Origin: Candidatus Omnitrophota bacterium
Lineage (GTDB): Bacteria; Omnitrophota; Gorgyraeia; Velamenicoccales; Velamenicoccaceae
Length of the DNA: 39,965 nt
Assembly (NCBI GenBank): GCA_028717105.1
Contig: JAQUOM010000002.1
Coordinates: forward strand, 1-39,965
Direction of reading: 5' to 3'
Under the pieces are notes generated by a model. It saw nothing but the letters and a program-made list of their open reading frames with translations, searched no databases and was not told the origin of the DNA. The translations under genes were made by a program, and so were the position numbers. The stretch's first letter is position 1. Each line of letters starts with the position of its first letter. Shown piece by piece: positions 24,611-34,859 of the stretch.

Positions 24611-26110
24611 ATGGGGCAAAACATATTGGGAAGGACCATCGAGAACTTGTCGCTCCAGGACATCCGCAGGGCGTCTTTCCGTGTCTTCGTCCTGCTCTAT
24701 TGCCTGCTTTGCCCCCTCATCCTCTTCTACGCCTTCGGTTATATCATCCACCCGCAGCAACAGAAGATCGTTCAAACAGGGTTGGTTTCCGTCGCTTCGT
24801 TCCCGTCGGGAGCTTCCATTTATCTCGGGCCCAGCCGTTATGCCCAGCGCACCCCGGCCGTTATCTCCGAGCTGTTGCCCGGCCGATACAACCTGCGTGT
24901 CTCTTTGATTTCTTACAGGCCATGGGAAAAAACTTTTACCATTACAGCCGGCAAAGCCGTCCTCTTCGATTCCATCCTGCTTTTGCCAAAGATCCTCACC
25001 CCCGGCAATGTCATCACGCAGCCCTTTCGGGACATCATTCCCCTGGAAACCACGCCGCCGTCCTGCATCCTGGTCCGGGGGCGCACGCTTAAAGAACACC
25101 TTCTTTTCAATGCGCGCAAGAATGATATCGAACTGTTATCCGGGGTATCTCCCGCCATGCTTGAGGCCAAGGTCCTCGATATGGCCGTAGCCACCGACGA
25201 CCCCCGCATCATCTTGACGCTCTCGGGCAGGAAAGGAAAACAATATGTGCTTGTTGATACCGGGGAACAAACCGTTACAGACATTTCACCGGTCATCATC
25301 CGGCCGCCGGACGAGTTCTTCATGGATACCGAAGACACATCCCGGATTTATTTCCTTTCCCAGGACAATATTTCCATGGTCAAGCCTCAAACAGGGGCAT
25401 TGTACCCCGGATACATACCCCATACGCGCGGATTCGGCGTCAAAAACAGAAAACTCTACATCCTCAGCGAAGATGGGGTCTTGTTACGCATGGACCAAGA
25501 CAAAACAAACCCCGTCCTCTTTTTTTCCGGCCGATCATCACACGCCTCCATTTTTGATCCCAGGGGATTTTACAGAATTTACCCCCTGACGCCTGAAATC
25601 TTCGCCTTCCTCGGCCCATCCGGACAACTGGCGATCAATCGCCTGCCCTACAGGATATGCGACCGCGGATGTCGCGGTATCTCCTTTAACGACACGCAGG
25701 ATCAACTGCTCTTCTGGACAAAAACAGAGATCGCGGCGGTTGATTTTCTCTCTGAAGACCGGCAGAGTCATCTCTTTCCCGACAGCCCTGTCATCCGATA
25801 CGCCACCAAAACAGGCAGGGATATCCGGCAATGTTTCTGGGCCTACGAAGGCTCTCATGTCCTTTTCCGGGATTCTGACAATATTTTCCTGGCGGAACTG
25901 CTGCCCCAGGGAAAACCTCAGATAGAATTCCTGGCTCGCGCCAGGGCTGGAACGAACATCTATTATACAGAGGAAACAGGTACCGTTTATTATCTGGATC
26001 CGAAAAAGGAAGGATTGCAGGCGCTCAAGATATGGACCGGCGACAGTTCCACATCGTCTGCGCCGAAAGAAGAATCTCCGGCCGCCGAAAAACAGGACCA
26101 AAAACGATGA
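24611..26110 (+). CDS. Membrane-anchored PEGA-domain protein with beta-propeller-like C-terminus
   Basis: Single N-terminal TM; VSVASFPSGASIYLGP...TPAVISELLPGRYNLRVSLISYRPWEKTFTI (PEGA pattern). Confidence 0.75.
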   Translation: MGQNILGRTIENLSLQDIRRASFRVFVLLYCLLCPLILFYAFGYIIHPQQQKIVQTGLVSVASFPSGASIYLGPSRYAQRTPAVISELLPGRYNLRVSLISYRPWEKTFTITAGKAVLFDSILLLPKILTPGNVITQPFRDIIPLETTPPSCILVRGRTLKEHLLFNARKNDIELLSGVSPAMLEAKVLDMAVATDDPRIILTLSGRKGKQYVLVDTGEQTVTDISPVIIRPPDEFFMDTEDTSRIYFLSQDNISMVKPQTGALYPGYIPHTRGFGVKNRKLYILSEDGVLLRMDQDKTNPVLFFSGRSSHASIFDPRGFYRIYPLTPEIFAFLGPSGQLAINRLPYRICDRGCRGISFNDTQDQLLFWTKTEIAAVDFLSEDRQSHLFPDSPVIRYATKTGRDIRQCFWAYEGSHVLFRDSDNIFLAELLPQGKPQIEFLARARAGTNIYYTEETGTVYYLDPKKEGLQALKIWTGDSSTSSAPKEESPAAEKQDQKR

Positions 26111-27753
26111 TCTTCGCATTCAGCCGACAAAACCTGGGCCGTAAAGACGCCATCCTCCAGCGCTTCTTTGAGGTCCTTCCCGGCGCCTTCAGCTGGGCCA
26201 TTCTCCTGGGCGTCACGCTTCTGTCGATCTTTCAGCCCTTCCTTGCCGCTGCCCTGATTATCGCCTTTGACCTCTACTGGATCATGAGGCTCTTTTACAT
26301 GAATATTTTTCTGGCGGTCTCTTATGCCAGGCTTGCTTCGGAAAGCAAAACCGACTGGAACAAAAGGATCGATGATCTAAAGGACATGGACGGCGCCGTC
26401 GCACGGCTCAACGGGCTCATACCACAGGCCCGCCTGCCGGAAAAACTGTCTCTTATCTCATGCCGCCGGGAACTCATGGAGCTAAAAACCTGCGGGCGGC
26501 CGATCCCATCCTATGACGGGATTTACCAACTCGTCATCATCCCGATCGTCCGCGAAACGCGGGACATCGTAGAGCCGGGAATCAAAAGCCTTTGTGAAGG
26601 GAATTTCCCTTCACAAAGGATCCTCGTCATCCTGGCCGTGGAAGAACGCGCCGAGGGCGAGATCCGGCAGGCCTCTGAACAGCTCGCGGCGCAATACCGC
26701 GGCCGCTTCCTCGACCTCCTTGCCGTCCTTCATCCCGACGGCATCGCAGGGGAAGCGCGCGTCAAAGGGGCTAACGCGACATACGCCGCAAAACAAGCGG
26801 CAGAATTTTTAAAAAACAAAGGTATCCCCTTCGAGAATGTCATCGTCTCTTGTTTTGACGCCGATACGGTGGTCAAGCCGGAGACCCTGGTCTGCCTGGC
26901 CTATACGTTTCTGGCCACGCCGGACCGCACCCAGGCCAGCTACCAGCCCATCCCCGTCTACCACAATAATATCTGGGAGGCCCCTGGTTTCGCGCGCGTA
27001 CTCGACGTCGGCTCCTCGTTTTTTCAGCTCATCGAAGCAACAAATCCGGACCAATTGGTCACATTTTCCAGCCACAGCATGAGCTTTAAAGCATTGATCG
27101 ACGTCGGATATTGGCCGGTGGATATGATCTCGGACGACTCCGCTATCTATTGGAAATCCTATATCCACTTTGACGGACACTATCGCGTCGTCCCCTTAGC
27201 GACCACGCTATCCATGGACGTAACCGAAGCCAAAACCTGGGCGAAGACATTCGTTAACGTCTATAAGCAAAAACGGCGCTGGGCATGGGGCGTGGAGAAC
27301 TTCCCCATCCTTATGCGCGCGTTCACGGTTTCGCGCACCATTCCCGTTTCTCAAAAATTACGGCACACCTTCAAGCTTCTTGAAGGCCACATCTCCTGGG
27401 CCACGTGGCCATTTCTCTTGACCTTCATCGGCTGGCTCCCTACGCTCTTTGCCGGCAGGGAATTCAGCCGCTCGGTCCTCTACTACACGGGCCCCCGTAT
27501 CACGACGATGATCTTCAGCCTTGCCAGCATCGGATTACTCAACTGCATTGTCTTAAGCATCCTTCTGTTGCCCAAAGGCACCAAAAAAAATACCTGGCTG
27601 CGCAAAACAGGCCAGGCCCTGGAATGGCTCCTTGTCCCCGTCATCATGATCTTCTTGAGCGGCATGCCGGCCCTGGACGCCCAGACACGCCTCATGCTGG
27701 GCAAAAGGCTGGAATTCTGGGTAACAGCCAAGGAAAGAAAACAAAAAGCCTAA
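26107..27753 (+). CDS. Membrane glycosyltransferase family 2 protein (processive-type motifs)
   Basis: CFDADTVV, SDDSAIYWK, QKRRW (QxxRW); C-terminal TM segments; ATGA overlap with the PEGA gene. Confidence 0.85.
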   Translation: MIFAFSRQNLGRKDAILQRFFEVLPGAFSWAILLGVTLLSIFQPFLAAALIIAFDLYWIMRLFYMNIFLAVSYARLASESKTDWNKRIDDLKDMDGAVARLNGLIPQARLPEKLSLISCRRELMELKTCGRPIPSYDGIYQLVIIPIVRETRDIVEPGIKSLCEGNFPSQRILVILAVEERAEGEIRQASEQLAAQYRGRFLDLLAVLHPDGIAGEARVKGANATYAAKQAAEFLKNKGIPFENVIVSCFDADTVVKPETLVCLAYTFLATPDRTQASYQPIPVYHNNIWEAPGFARVLDVGSSFFQLIEATNPDQLVTFSSHSMSFKALIDVGYWPVDMISDDSAIYWKSYIHFDGHYRVVPLATTLSMDVTEAKTWAKTFVNVYKQKRRWAWGVENFPILMRAFTVSRTIPVSQKLRHTFKLLEGHISWATWPFLLTFIGWLPTLFAGREFSRSVLYYTGPRITTMIFSLASIGLLNCIVLSILLLPKGTKKNTWLRKTGQALEWLLVPVIMIFLSGMPALDAQTRLMLGKRLEFWVTAKERKQKA

Positions 27754-27770
27754 AAATATCGCCGAAGGAT

Positions 27771-27809
27771 AAAAATAACCCCGGTGAGACATCCACCGGG
27801 GTTATTTTT
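27771..27809. terminator. Bidirectional intrinsic terminator between convergent genes
   Basis: Perfect 16-bp arms AAAAATAACCCCGGTG...CACCGGGGTTATTTTT. Confidence 0.93.
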
Positions 27810-27843
27810 ATGTCTTTGACCGAGGCGCGGGCCCGATCAGGTC

Positions 27844-29811
27844 TTACTCATATCTTAAGGCTTCGATCGGATCGAGATCAGACGCCTTGTGCGCGGGCCA
27901 GAGGCCGAAAACGATACCCACGACCAAAGAAAATGTCGTTGCCAGAACGATGGAATAAACGGAAACCCTGACGGTCCAGCCGGCAAAAACAACCATGAGC
28001 ATGGCGATCCCGCTCCCTAAAAGGATGCCGACGGCGCCGCCGATGACCGCCATAAGGACAGCTTCGATCAAAAACTGAATCATGATATCTTTGTTGGTGG
28101 CGCCGATCGCCTTGCGCAGGCCGATCTCCCGCGTGCGCTCTGTCACGGACACGAGCATAATGTTCATGATACCGATGCCGCCGACTAACAATGAGATAGC
28201 CGCAATCGACCCCAAAAGCATCGACATGGTCTTGGTTGTCGATTCCAGGGTCGCCTTGATATCCGACATGTTACGGATCTGAAAAGACTCCTCCTCGTCT
28301 TCAGCCAGACGGTGCCGCTTGATGATCATCTGCGAGATGGCCTCTTCTGCCTCATGCGTCAGGCTGGCGTCTTTAGCCTCCACATAAATCATATCAATGT
28401 ACTCCTTGCCGAAAACACGGTACATAGCGGTCGTAATCGGGATGAGGACCGTATCATCCGGGTCGTGAAACGAAACCCCTCCCTTGGGCGCAAGAACACC
28501 TATGACCTTGAAATTCTGGAGATTGATCTTGATCGTCGCTCCGACAGGATCGGCGGCTCCGAAAAGTTCTTTAGCGACTGTGGCGCCAATGAGGACCACC
28601 TTATCGCGCCGGCGCACCTCCTCCTCGCTGAAAAACCGTCCTGCCGATGGAACGCTCGCGCGCACCGTCTCGTAATCCACGGCGACGCCTTCGACCTGTG
28701 TATTCCAGTTCTTGTTGCCGTATACCAACTGCCCCCGGCCCGAAACAGAAGGGCTGACGCGGCTGATGACATCCCGGAGCTTCTGGATCTCCGTGACGTC
28801 CTGGAAAGTAAAACGCGTCACCGTCCCTGACTCCATCGCCACGCCACCCATTCTGTGCGATCCCGGCCGCACAACAAGAAGGTTCGAACCCAGCGACGCT
28901 AATTGACTTTCGATGGACTCTTTGGCGCCTTGACCCAAGGCCAGCATGGCAATAACAGCGGCCACGCCGATCAAAATACCCAGGATGGACAAAAACGAAC
29001 GCATCTTATGCGACACCATCGCTGCGAGCGCCTGGTGCAGATAATCAAAAAATTTTGTTTTTCGGGCGACAGCCAGGCCATGCGAAAGGGCCTCGTTCAC
29101 GACCGCATCGGCGCTACTGTCGGCCCGGGCGACTGCGACAGTCCTTCGCTTCTCATCAGAAACAATACGGCCGTCGCGCATCACGATGACGCGATCGGCA
29201 TAGGCCGCCACGTCCTGTTCATGTGTAACGAGAATGATCGTCTTGCCCTGTTTGTTTAATTCTTTCAAAAGCCCCATGATCTCAACCTGGCTCTTTGAAT
29301 CCAGGTTTCCCGTCGGCTCATCTGCCAGGATGATCAGGGGGTCATTCACGAGAGAACGCGCGATCGCCACGCGTTGTTGTTGGCCGCCGGAGAGTTCATT
29401 CGGACGATGACGGACGCGTTCGCTTAACCCCACCTGAGCGATCCTCTGGGCAGCAAGTTCTTTTAAGTGCTGTTTACCGGCATAAATCAGGGGAAGTTCC
29501 GTATTCTCAAGGGCTGTCAGCCGCGGCAAGAGATGAAACTGTTGAAAGACAAAACCTGCGATGCGGTTACGAATGGCAGAAAGCTCATCGTCTTTAAGAT
29601 CGTTGATGCGTCGCGCGCCGAGATCGTATGCGCCGCTGTCCGGACGGTCCAAAAGACCCAGGATATGCATCAGCGTCGACTTGCCTGAGCCTGAGGGGCC
29701 CATGATCGCGACAAACTCACCCGCCGCGATCGTCAAAGACACCCCCTGCAAGGCCTTGACCTCGACTTTGCCCATCAGATATGTTTTTGAAATATTTTTT
29801 AACGTGATCAT
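27844..29811 (-). CDS. MacB-like ABC transporter (ATPase fused to permease)
   Basis: [37 protein letters not shown]-terminal FtsX-like permease region. Confidence 0.95.
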   Translation of the reverse strand: MITLKNISKTYLMGKVEVKALQGVSLTIAAGEFVAIMGPSGSGKSTLMHILGLLDRPDSGAYDLGARRINDLKDDELSAIRNRIAGFVFQQFHLLPRLTALENTELPLIYAGKQHLKELAAQRIAQVGLSERVRHRPNELSGGQQQRVAIARSLVNDPLIILADEPTGNLDSKSQVEIMGLLKELNKQGKTIILVTHEQDVAAYADRVIVMRDGRIVSDEKRRTVAVARADSSADAVVNEALSHGLAVARKTKFFDYLHQALAAMVSHKMRSFLSILGILIGVAAVIAMLALGQGAKESIESQLASLGSNLLVVRPGSHRMGGVAMESGTVTRFTFQDVTEIQKLRDVISRVSPSVSGRGQLVYGNKNWNTQVEGVAVDYETVRASVPSAGRFFSEEEVRRRDKVVLIGATVAKELFGAADPVGATIKINLQNFKVIGVLAPKGGVSFHDPDDTVLIPITTAMYRVFGKEYIDMIYVEAKDASLTHEAEEAISQMIIKRHRLAEDEEESFQIRNMSDIKATLESTTKTMSMLLGSIAAISLLVGGIGIMNIMLVSVTERTREIGLRKAIGATNKDIMIQFLIEAVLMAVIGGAVGILLGSGIAMLMVVFAGWTVRVSVYSIVLATTFSLVVGIVFGLWPAHKASDLDPIEALRYE

Positions 29812-29815
29812 GCGT

Positions 29816-30790
29816 CTAGCTTTTGGTTTTCTTTTCGCCGGGCCGTTTCGGCATAAAGGGATTCGTGCCTGTTTCGGCGGTCTTCGGGATCGCGTATGTC
29901 GTTGTCTTCACGGCCACTTGATCGTTTTCGTTCAAGCCGGAGAGAACCTCGACATTCGTTTCATCCGACAGGCCTGTCTTGATAGCGCGTTTTTCCATCC
30001 CTCCCTGGCCTCCGGCCACCCAGACGAATGTACCGCCGCTTTCGGTAAAGACCGCCTTCTGCGGGATCAAGAGACGGCTCGCCTCACCATCCTCGATGAA
30101 ATCCACGGTTGCATTCATGCCCGAACGGAAAAAAAGCGGCACTTCTTCGGGTTTGAGGTCGGCTTTATAGATCGTCACGTTGTTAACAGTTTCTGATTCA
30201 TAATAAATATGCTCTACGTCGGCCTTGATCTCCGTATCAGGATAGGCATCCAGCGACACGACCGCCGCCTGGGCGACCTCGATCTTGCCGATATCGGTCT
30301 CATCCACCTGCGCGCGCACGATCAAATGGTCCGACAGCACAACGACGGCATCGCTGGTCGTGACGGTCTGACCCGGCTGCGTCGTGGCCACGATCACCTC
30401 TCCGTCGATGGGTGCGGACAGCGGGATCGGCTTATAGGCGTCTTCCCAGTATTTCAGGGTTTCTGCGCCTTGCCCCCTGGCATTATCCAAAAGCGCGGCG
30501 CGTTCGGTGGAGCTCATCCACGCCAGGATCTGGCCGATCTTGACCTGCTCTCCCTCCTTTACCAGAACACTCTCGATGCGGCCGTTCACCGGCGGCTTGA
30601 TCTCCAGGCGGTTCTTCGGCAGGACTGTGCCGGTGGTCGAAATCACCGCCCTGATCGTTCCGGCAGACGGCTTGATCAACTGCACTGTCTCCCGGTCCGC
30701 ACCTTTACGCGGGGCGACGATCCTGATAACCGCGATACCCGCAACGAGGAACAAGACTGCCAACCCGATATTGCGCCATTTATTCTTCAT
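29816..30790 (-). CDS. HlyD/MacA-like periplasmic adaptor
   Basis: N-terminal TM, GTVLPKNRLEIKPPVNGRIESVLVKEGEQVKIGQIL lipoyl-like pattern. Confidence 0.93.
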   Translation of the reverse strand: MKNKWRNIGLAVLFLVAGIAVIRIVAPRKGADRETVQLIKPSAGTIRAVISTTGTVLPKNRLEIKPPVNGRIESVLVKEGEQVKIGQILAWMSSTERAALLDNARGQGAETLKYWEDAYKPIPLSAPIDGEVIVATTQPGQTVTTSDAVVVLSDHLIVRAQVDETDIGKIEVAQAAVVSLDAYPDTEIKADVEHIYYESETVNNVTIYKADLKPEEVPLFFRSGMNATVDFIEDGEASRLLIPQKAVFTESGGTFVWVAGGQGGMEKRAIKTGLSDETNVEVLSGLNENDQVAVKTTTYAIPKTAETGTNPFMPKRPGEKKTKS

Positions 30791-32057
30791 ATTCTAAGGT
30801 TTCTCCTTTCGCCAGGACCCAATTGGCTTCTGCCTGCAGGGCATTGGCCTGGGCATCCAACAAATCTTTTTTTGCCTGCACCAGATCATCTTCAATGATC
30901 GTCCAGTTATCATAAGACATCATACCGATGGAATACTGCGCTTGGGCGATCCTGGAACGCTCTTCTGTAGCAACCAGGAATTTCTGTTTGACCGCCACGG
31001 TCTCCGCTGCATCCTTTAAGGAGGCCCAGGACTGTTCAAGGGCAAGGATCACGCCGTCATAGGTGCTGCGTTCATTGGCTTGGGCTTCGGTGAGCACGGA
31101 CTTCGCCTGGTCGAGTTGCGCCGTCTTCAACCCGCCTTCAAAAAGAGGCAAAGACAATCCCAGCCCCACGCTCCACGTATTGCTCTGAGGCGGCCAGTGA
31201 GAACTGGTCTTGCCGATATCCGCATCGCCTGTGACGACAGGGAAAAAATTCTCCTTCGCCGCCTTAACGCCGTAGACCGCCGCGTTTTTCTGCGCCACCG
31301 TGACCTGCAAAGAAGGATGGATTGCAGCCAGGGCCTTAAAATCGGGATTTTGGTCCCCGGAAACGTCCACTCCGAATTCTCCCTGGACGGCAACCGCCAT
31401 AAAATCAGTCCGGCCCAGTTCTTTTGTCAGCTGCCACTGGGCCACGATCAGGTCCCTCTTGGCCTGCTCCACCTCAAATTTCGCCTGGGCAAGGTTGGCT
31501 TCAGCAGTCAACAGCGCACCTTTGTGCTCCAGGCCTGATTGGTACCGCAGGGTGATCAAAACGAGGTTATTCTTGCGGATGCGGGCGATATCTTCCGTCA
31601 CTTCGATAAGTGCCTGGGCCCGAAGCAGGCTGATAAACGCCGTGCGCAGACGCTGACGGACGTCGGATGAAACAAATCTGTAATTCTCTTTTGCGGCCTG
31701 GATGTTTTGTCCGGCGGCCTTGACGTCGCTGACCGTTTTAAAACCGTCAAAGATCAACTGGGAACCGGAGACGCCATAAGAATACGTGTCCTTCGTGCCC
31801 GATGCGGCAGACTTGGCCGTGCCGGCACTGACGTCGCTTGTAACCTGGGGATAAAGGGTGCTGGCAGTGATCTGTTTCTGGGACACGGATTGACTGACAT
31901 TCTCGACAGCCACAATCAGGTCGGGATGGTTTTTCGCCGCCTCCTGGACGCAGTTTTCCCACGTCAGGATCTCATGGACCTCTTGGGCCCCCGCGGGGCC
32001 GGCCGGAGAGCATGCGGCAAAAACAATAAAGAGAAAAACAAAAATTCCTGGCTTCAT
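30780..32057 (-). CDS. TolC-family outer-membrane efflux protein
   Basis: Signal peptide, two heptad-rich repeats, SVGLGLSLPLFEGGLKTAQLDQAK. Confidence 0.93.
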   Translation of the reverse strand: MKPGIFVFLFIVFAACSPAGPAGAQEVHEILTWENCVQEAAKNHPDLIVAVENVSQSVSQKQITASTLYPQVTSDVSAGTAKSAASGTKDTYSYGVSGSQLIFDGFKTVSDVKAAGQNIQAAKENYRFVSSDVRQRLRTAFISLLRAQALIEVTEDIARIRKNNLVLITLRYQSGLEHKGALLTAEANLAQAKFEVEQAKRDLIVAQWQLTKELGRTDFMAVAVQGEFGVDVSGDQNPDFKALAAIHPSLQVTVAQKNAAVYGVKAAKENFFPVVTGDADIGKTSSHWPPQSNTWSVGLGLSLPLFEGGLKTAQLDQAKSVLTEAQANERSTYDGVILALEQSWASLKDAAETVAVKQKFLVATEERSRIAQAQYSIGMMSYDNWTIIEDDLVQAKKDLLDAQANALQAEANWVLAKGETLEYEE

Positions 32058-32058
32058 C

Positions 32059-32289
32059 TTATTTTGTTTTCGCTTCAAACGACTCGCGCAAAATGGATAT
32101 TTCAGCCAGAAACCTGCTGAATTCCTCAACGGGGACAAGACCAATCATGTCTCTTCCCTTGGAAAGGACAACCAGCTTGTCATTCGCGTTGATCTTCAGC
32201 AGTTTGCGCAGTTCCACAGGGATAACCACCTGCCCTTTGCCGCCGACCGTCACGGTCCCGTAAACTTTAGGATGCATCAACCGGCTCAT
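32059..32289 (-). CDS. AbrB/SpoVT-family DNA-binding protein
   Basis: GTVTVGGKGQVVIPVELRKLLKINANDKLVVL. Confidence 0.92.
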   Translation of the reverse strand: MSRLMHPKVYGTVTVGGKGQVVIPVELRKLLKINANDKLVVLSKGRDMIGLVPVEEFSRFLAEISILRESFEAKTK

Positions 32290-32357
32290 TGAACGTCCTC
32301 CTTTATTTCTCCGTTTAACAGGCTGCGATTCTAAAGCCCTTGTTGATCGCGCCTGAG

Positions 32358-32400
32358 GTATAATTTGTATGAATGGTATGAATTGTTAAATAAATTATAC
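32358..32400. promoter_or_regulatory. Candidate operator: perfect 9-bp inverted repeat GTATAATTT...AAATTATAC with internal direct repeat GTATGAAT
   Basis: Direct reading; overlaps the predicted -10 and start region of the abrB-efflux operon. Confidence 0.55.
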
Positions 32401-32421
32401 TACTCCACGAAAACAAATCAA
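32394..32421 (-). promoter_or_regulatory. Predicted promoter TTGATT-N16-TATAAT
   Basis: Minus strand CCTTGATTTGTTTTCGTGGAGTAGTATAAT. Confidence 0.55.
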
Positions 32422-32487
32422 GGATTTTTTTCAAAAACAGGGGTGAAAAACCGGCGTAAAAAACCGCGCGGACAACCAGGAAGGGTA

Positions 32488-33246
32488 TTATTCTCCAAAA
32501 AACACTTTGAACGGCAGAGAGGCGACCTGAACGGCACTTTTGAGCCCTGACTTGGCCGTGCCCCAGGCGGCGTCGACCGTGTCGGAAACGCCGGAGAGGG
32601 CCGGCGAAAGAGTCAAGTGGATCAATTTCCCGATCTCCGTATTCTGGATCGCTTTATAAATGATCAGCTTGACGACCTCGTTCTCATCCTGCAGCCGGAC
32701 GAACGCCTGGTCTTTTATACCGATGGTATAAATATGGATTTTTTTACCGGAGGGCGCATATTCCGTATAATGGACTGTCCCGATGCTCAAGACAAAGACG
32801 TCGAAAAAGAAAGGGGTGGTGTCTTTAGCGGCAAGGTCCGGGTCTTTGATCGGCACCAGTTCCTTGATATTCACCTTACCCTCATGGTTCTTGATGATGG
32901 AAAGCCGTTCCAGATCGATGGCCAGAAGATAAATGTTCGGTTTCTTGAGGAAAACCAAATTCCCCGGATCCCAGACGATATGGATCGCATTAATATAAGC
33001 CAACTCCTTCTCATCAAAACCGGCCGGATTGTCAATGGTTATCCCCTTGGCAAAAATATGGGTCAAGAACGGCGAGTGTTCCAATTTTTGGATGGCGACC
33101 TCGATCCCCAGTTGTTGTTCGATCTCACGCTCGACTAAATCCTTCAACTTCAGGTGTGCGGCAACGACAAAGGTCGCCGCGGACAAAAGAACGATAAGAA
33201 AAAAAATGATGCCCAGGGCGATGATGAAAAATTTGAAGATTTTCAT
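32488..33246 (-). CDS. AsmA-like/DUF748-like membrane-anchored protein
   Basis: N-terminal TM then LVEREIEQQLGIEVAIQKLEHSPFLTHIFAKGITIDNPAGFDEKELAYINAIHIVWD. Confidence 0.7.
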   Translation of the reverse strand: MKIFKFFIIALGIIFFLIVLLSAATFVVAAHLKLKDLVEREIEQQLGIEVAIQKLEHSPFLTHIFAKGITIDNPAGFDEKELAYINAIHIVWDPGNLVFLKKPNIYLLAIDLERLSIIKNHEGKVNIKELVPIKDPDLAAKDTTPFFFDVFVLSIGTVHYTEYAPSGKKIHIYTIGIKDQAFVRLQDENEVVKLIIYKAIQNTEIGKLIHLTLSPALSGVSDTVDAAWGTAKSGLKSAVQVASLPFKVFFGE

Positions 33247-33256
33247 AGATAAAAGA

Positions 33257-33976
33257 TTAGCTGTCAAACCCCAGATAATCAGAAGCCGTCAGGATGACAT
33301 CGGCAATGCAATTGGCAAGGGCAATCCAGAAAAAGACCCAATACAGAGGAACGCCCGCATGGATAACGAACGCGGCCTCTTTGGCAAAGAACAGGCCGAA
33401 GAAAGATGCCGCGCTGCCGCTCCATATATAAGACGCGATAAAAAACAAAACCACGGAAACAAAATTATTCACGCACCATTTGATAAAGGTCCCGTAGTGA
33501 GTGTGCCTGTGGAGGAGATGCATCCTCAAGGCAATGAAAAAAAGCCAGACGACATTCGCCGACAAAAGAATAATAAACCACTGAAAAAACCTGTAAGCGT
33601 TCTCCTCGCTCCCCCGGACGGCAATACACATCGTGTAATACGCGAAGGAATGGAATATCAAAATCGGGAAGTCCAGCGTAAACACGACCCAACGCCACGA
33701 TTTATGCCTTTCGGAAAGAAGGGCGGCGGCATGGAGGTTGCGGGTCGGCGCAAAGAAAAACCTGATCAGGACAAACGTGCTGATGGCCAAGAGCGGAAAC
33801 CCTTTCCAGTTGTCCGCCCGGATCACCGCTTCCGCCGCGGCCGCGTATCCCCAGGCCATAAAGATCGCATAGATGATCTCTGCCCGAAGAATAAAATCAT
33901 CAAAGCGCCTGTGCAGCTCCGCCCCGCAAACACGGCAAACGTGCTTATGGCTCCCGCAAACCTTGCAATGCTCCAT
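33257..33976 (-). CDS. Multi-TM membrane protein with N-terminal Cys/His ribbon-like motif
   Basis: MEHCKVCGSHKHVCRVCGAELH followed by about 5-6 TM segments. Confidence 0.7.
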   Translation of the reverse strand: MEHCKVCGSHKHVCRVCGAELHRRFDDFILRAEIIYAIFMAWGYAAAAEAVIRADNWKGFPLLAISTFVLIRFFFAPTRNLHAAALLSERHKSWRWVVFTLDFPILIFHSFAYYTMCIAVRGSEENAYRFFQWFIILLSANVVWLFFIALRMHLLHRHTHYGTFIKWCVNNFVSVVLFFIASYIWSGSAASFFGLFFAKEAAFVIHAGVPLYWVFFWIALANCIADVILTASDYLGFDS

Positions 33977-33990
33977 AAAACCGCCCTCTC

Positions 33991-34554
33991 CTAAAATTTT
34001 TCAACCTTGGCGATTTCTTCCTTGAAATACGTCAAGATGATCCCTTCGGATTCAACTCTGACATCATTTTCCCGTTCTTCTACCAACCTGCCTTCGATGA
34101 CAGGGCCAGACTTAAAATGAACCCTGACCTTTTGACCGGATACGGCGGCCTCATCGCCCTGCGCTTCATCCGGCCCCGTGCCGGCGGCGTCTTCTTCAAA
34201 CGTAATGACTTTGGCTCCGGACGATGGCCCCGCTTCCTCTCCGGTGCCGCTGACCGCGTTTTGGGCCGCCGGACCGGAACCGACCTGACTCAAGAAACGC
34301 GGCCCCTTGGACGCCAGGGCCTGGCCGCTTTCGCTATAAAGTTGCGTCATGGCCTCGCCGACGATCCCGGAGGCATCGCCGCCGGAGCCTGCAGCCTCTT
34401 CTTCGTTTGAAACCCGGGCCTTCTGCCTGCCGGCCTTGGCCGCTGCCGCCATCCCGCCGGTGAGCGTCGTATATTCCAGCGTAGACTGCGCCAGCACCCC
34501 ATCGCAAAAAGCAAACAAACAAAAAAAAGATATGATGCCTTTCAAGATTTTCAT
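33991..34554 (-). CDS. Secreted hypothetical protein
   Basis: Signal peptide; low-complexity linker; C-terminal KVRVHFKSGPVIEGRLVEERENDVRVESEGIILTYFKEEIAKVEKF. Confidence 0.65.
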   Translation of the reverse strand: MKILKGIISFFCLFAFCDGVLAQSTLEYTTLTGGMAAAAKAGRQKARVSNEEEAAGSGGDASGIVGEAMTQLYSESGQALASKGPRFLSQVGSGPAAQNAVSGTGEEAGPSSGAKVITFEEDAAGTGPDEAQGDEAAVSGQKVRVHFKSGPVIEGRLVEERENDVRVESEGIILTYFKEEIAKVEKF

Positions 34555-34847
34555 CGTTGATATCCGTATAACCCTATTCTTTTCCTGTTGGACTGGTGCT
34601 TAAAATGGACGAAAATACGGCCAAAATTCTTATCGTCTTTCTCGACCCTGTGATAGAGCTGTTTAAACTTAGGCTGGTCCAAAAAACGCAGGACGCGCTT
34701 TTTTAGCTCACCGCTCCCCTTGCCGGTAATGATCTCAACCAAAGGGATCCTTTTGCTTATGGCTTCCTCCATGATCCGGTGAAGCTCCGCGTCGATCGCC
34801 CGGCCTTTATTGAAGATGTCATGCAGATCGCATTTGATCTTTGCCAT
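34551..34847 (-). CDS. Smr-domain protein
   Basis: CDLHDI...EIITGKGSGELKKRVLRFLDQ. Confidence 0.85.
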   Translation of the reverse strand: MAKIKCDLHDIFNKGRAIDAELHRIMEEAISKRIPLVEIITGKGSGELKKRVLRFLDQPKFKQLYHRVEKDDKNFGRIFVHFKHQSNRKRIGLYGYQR

Positions 34848-34859
34848 GGTCTCCTTTTT

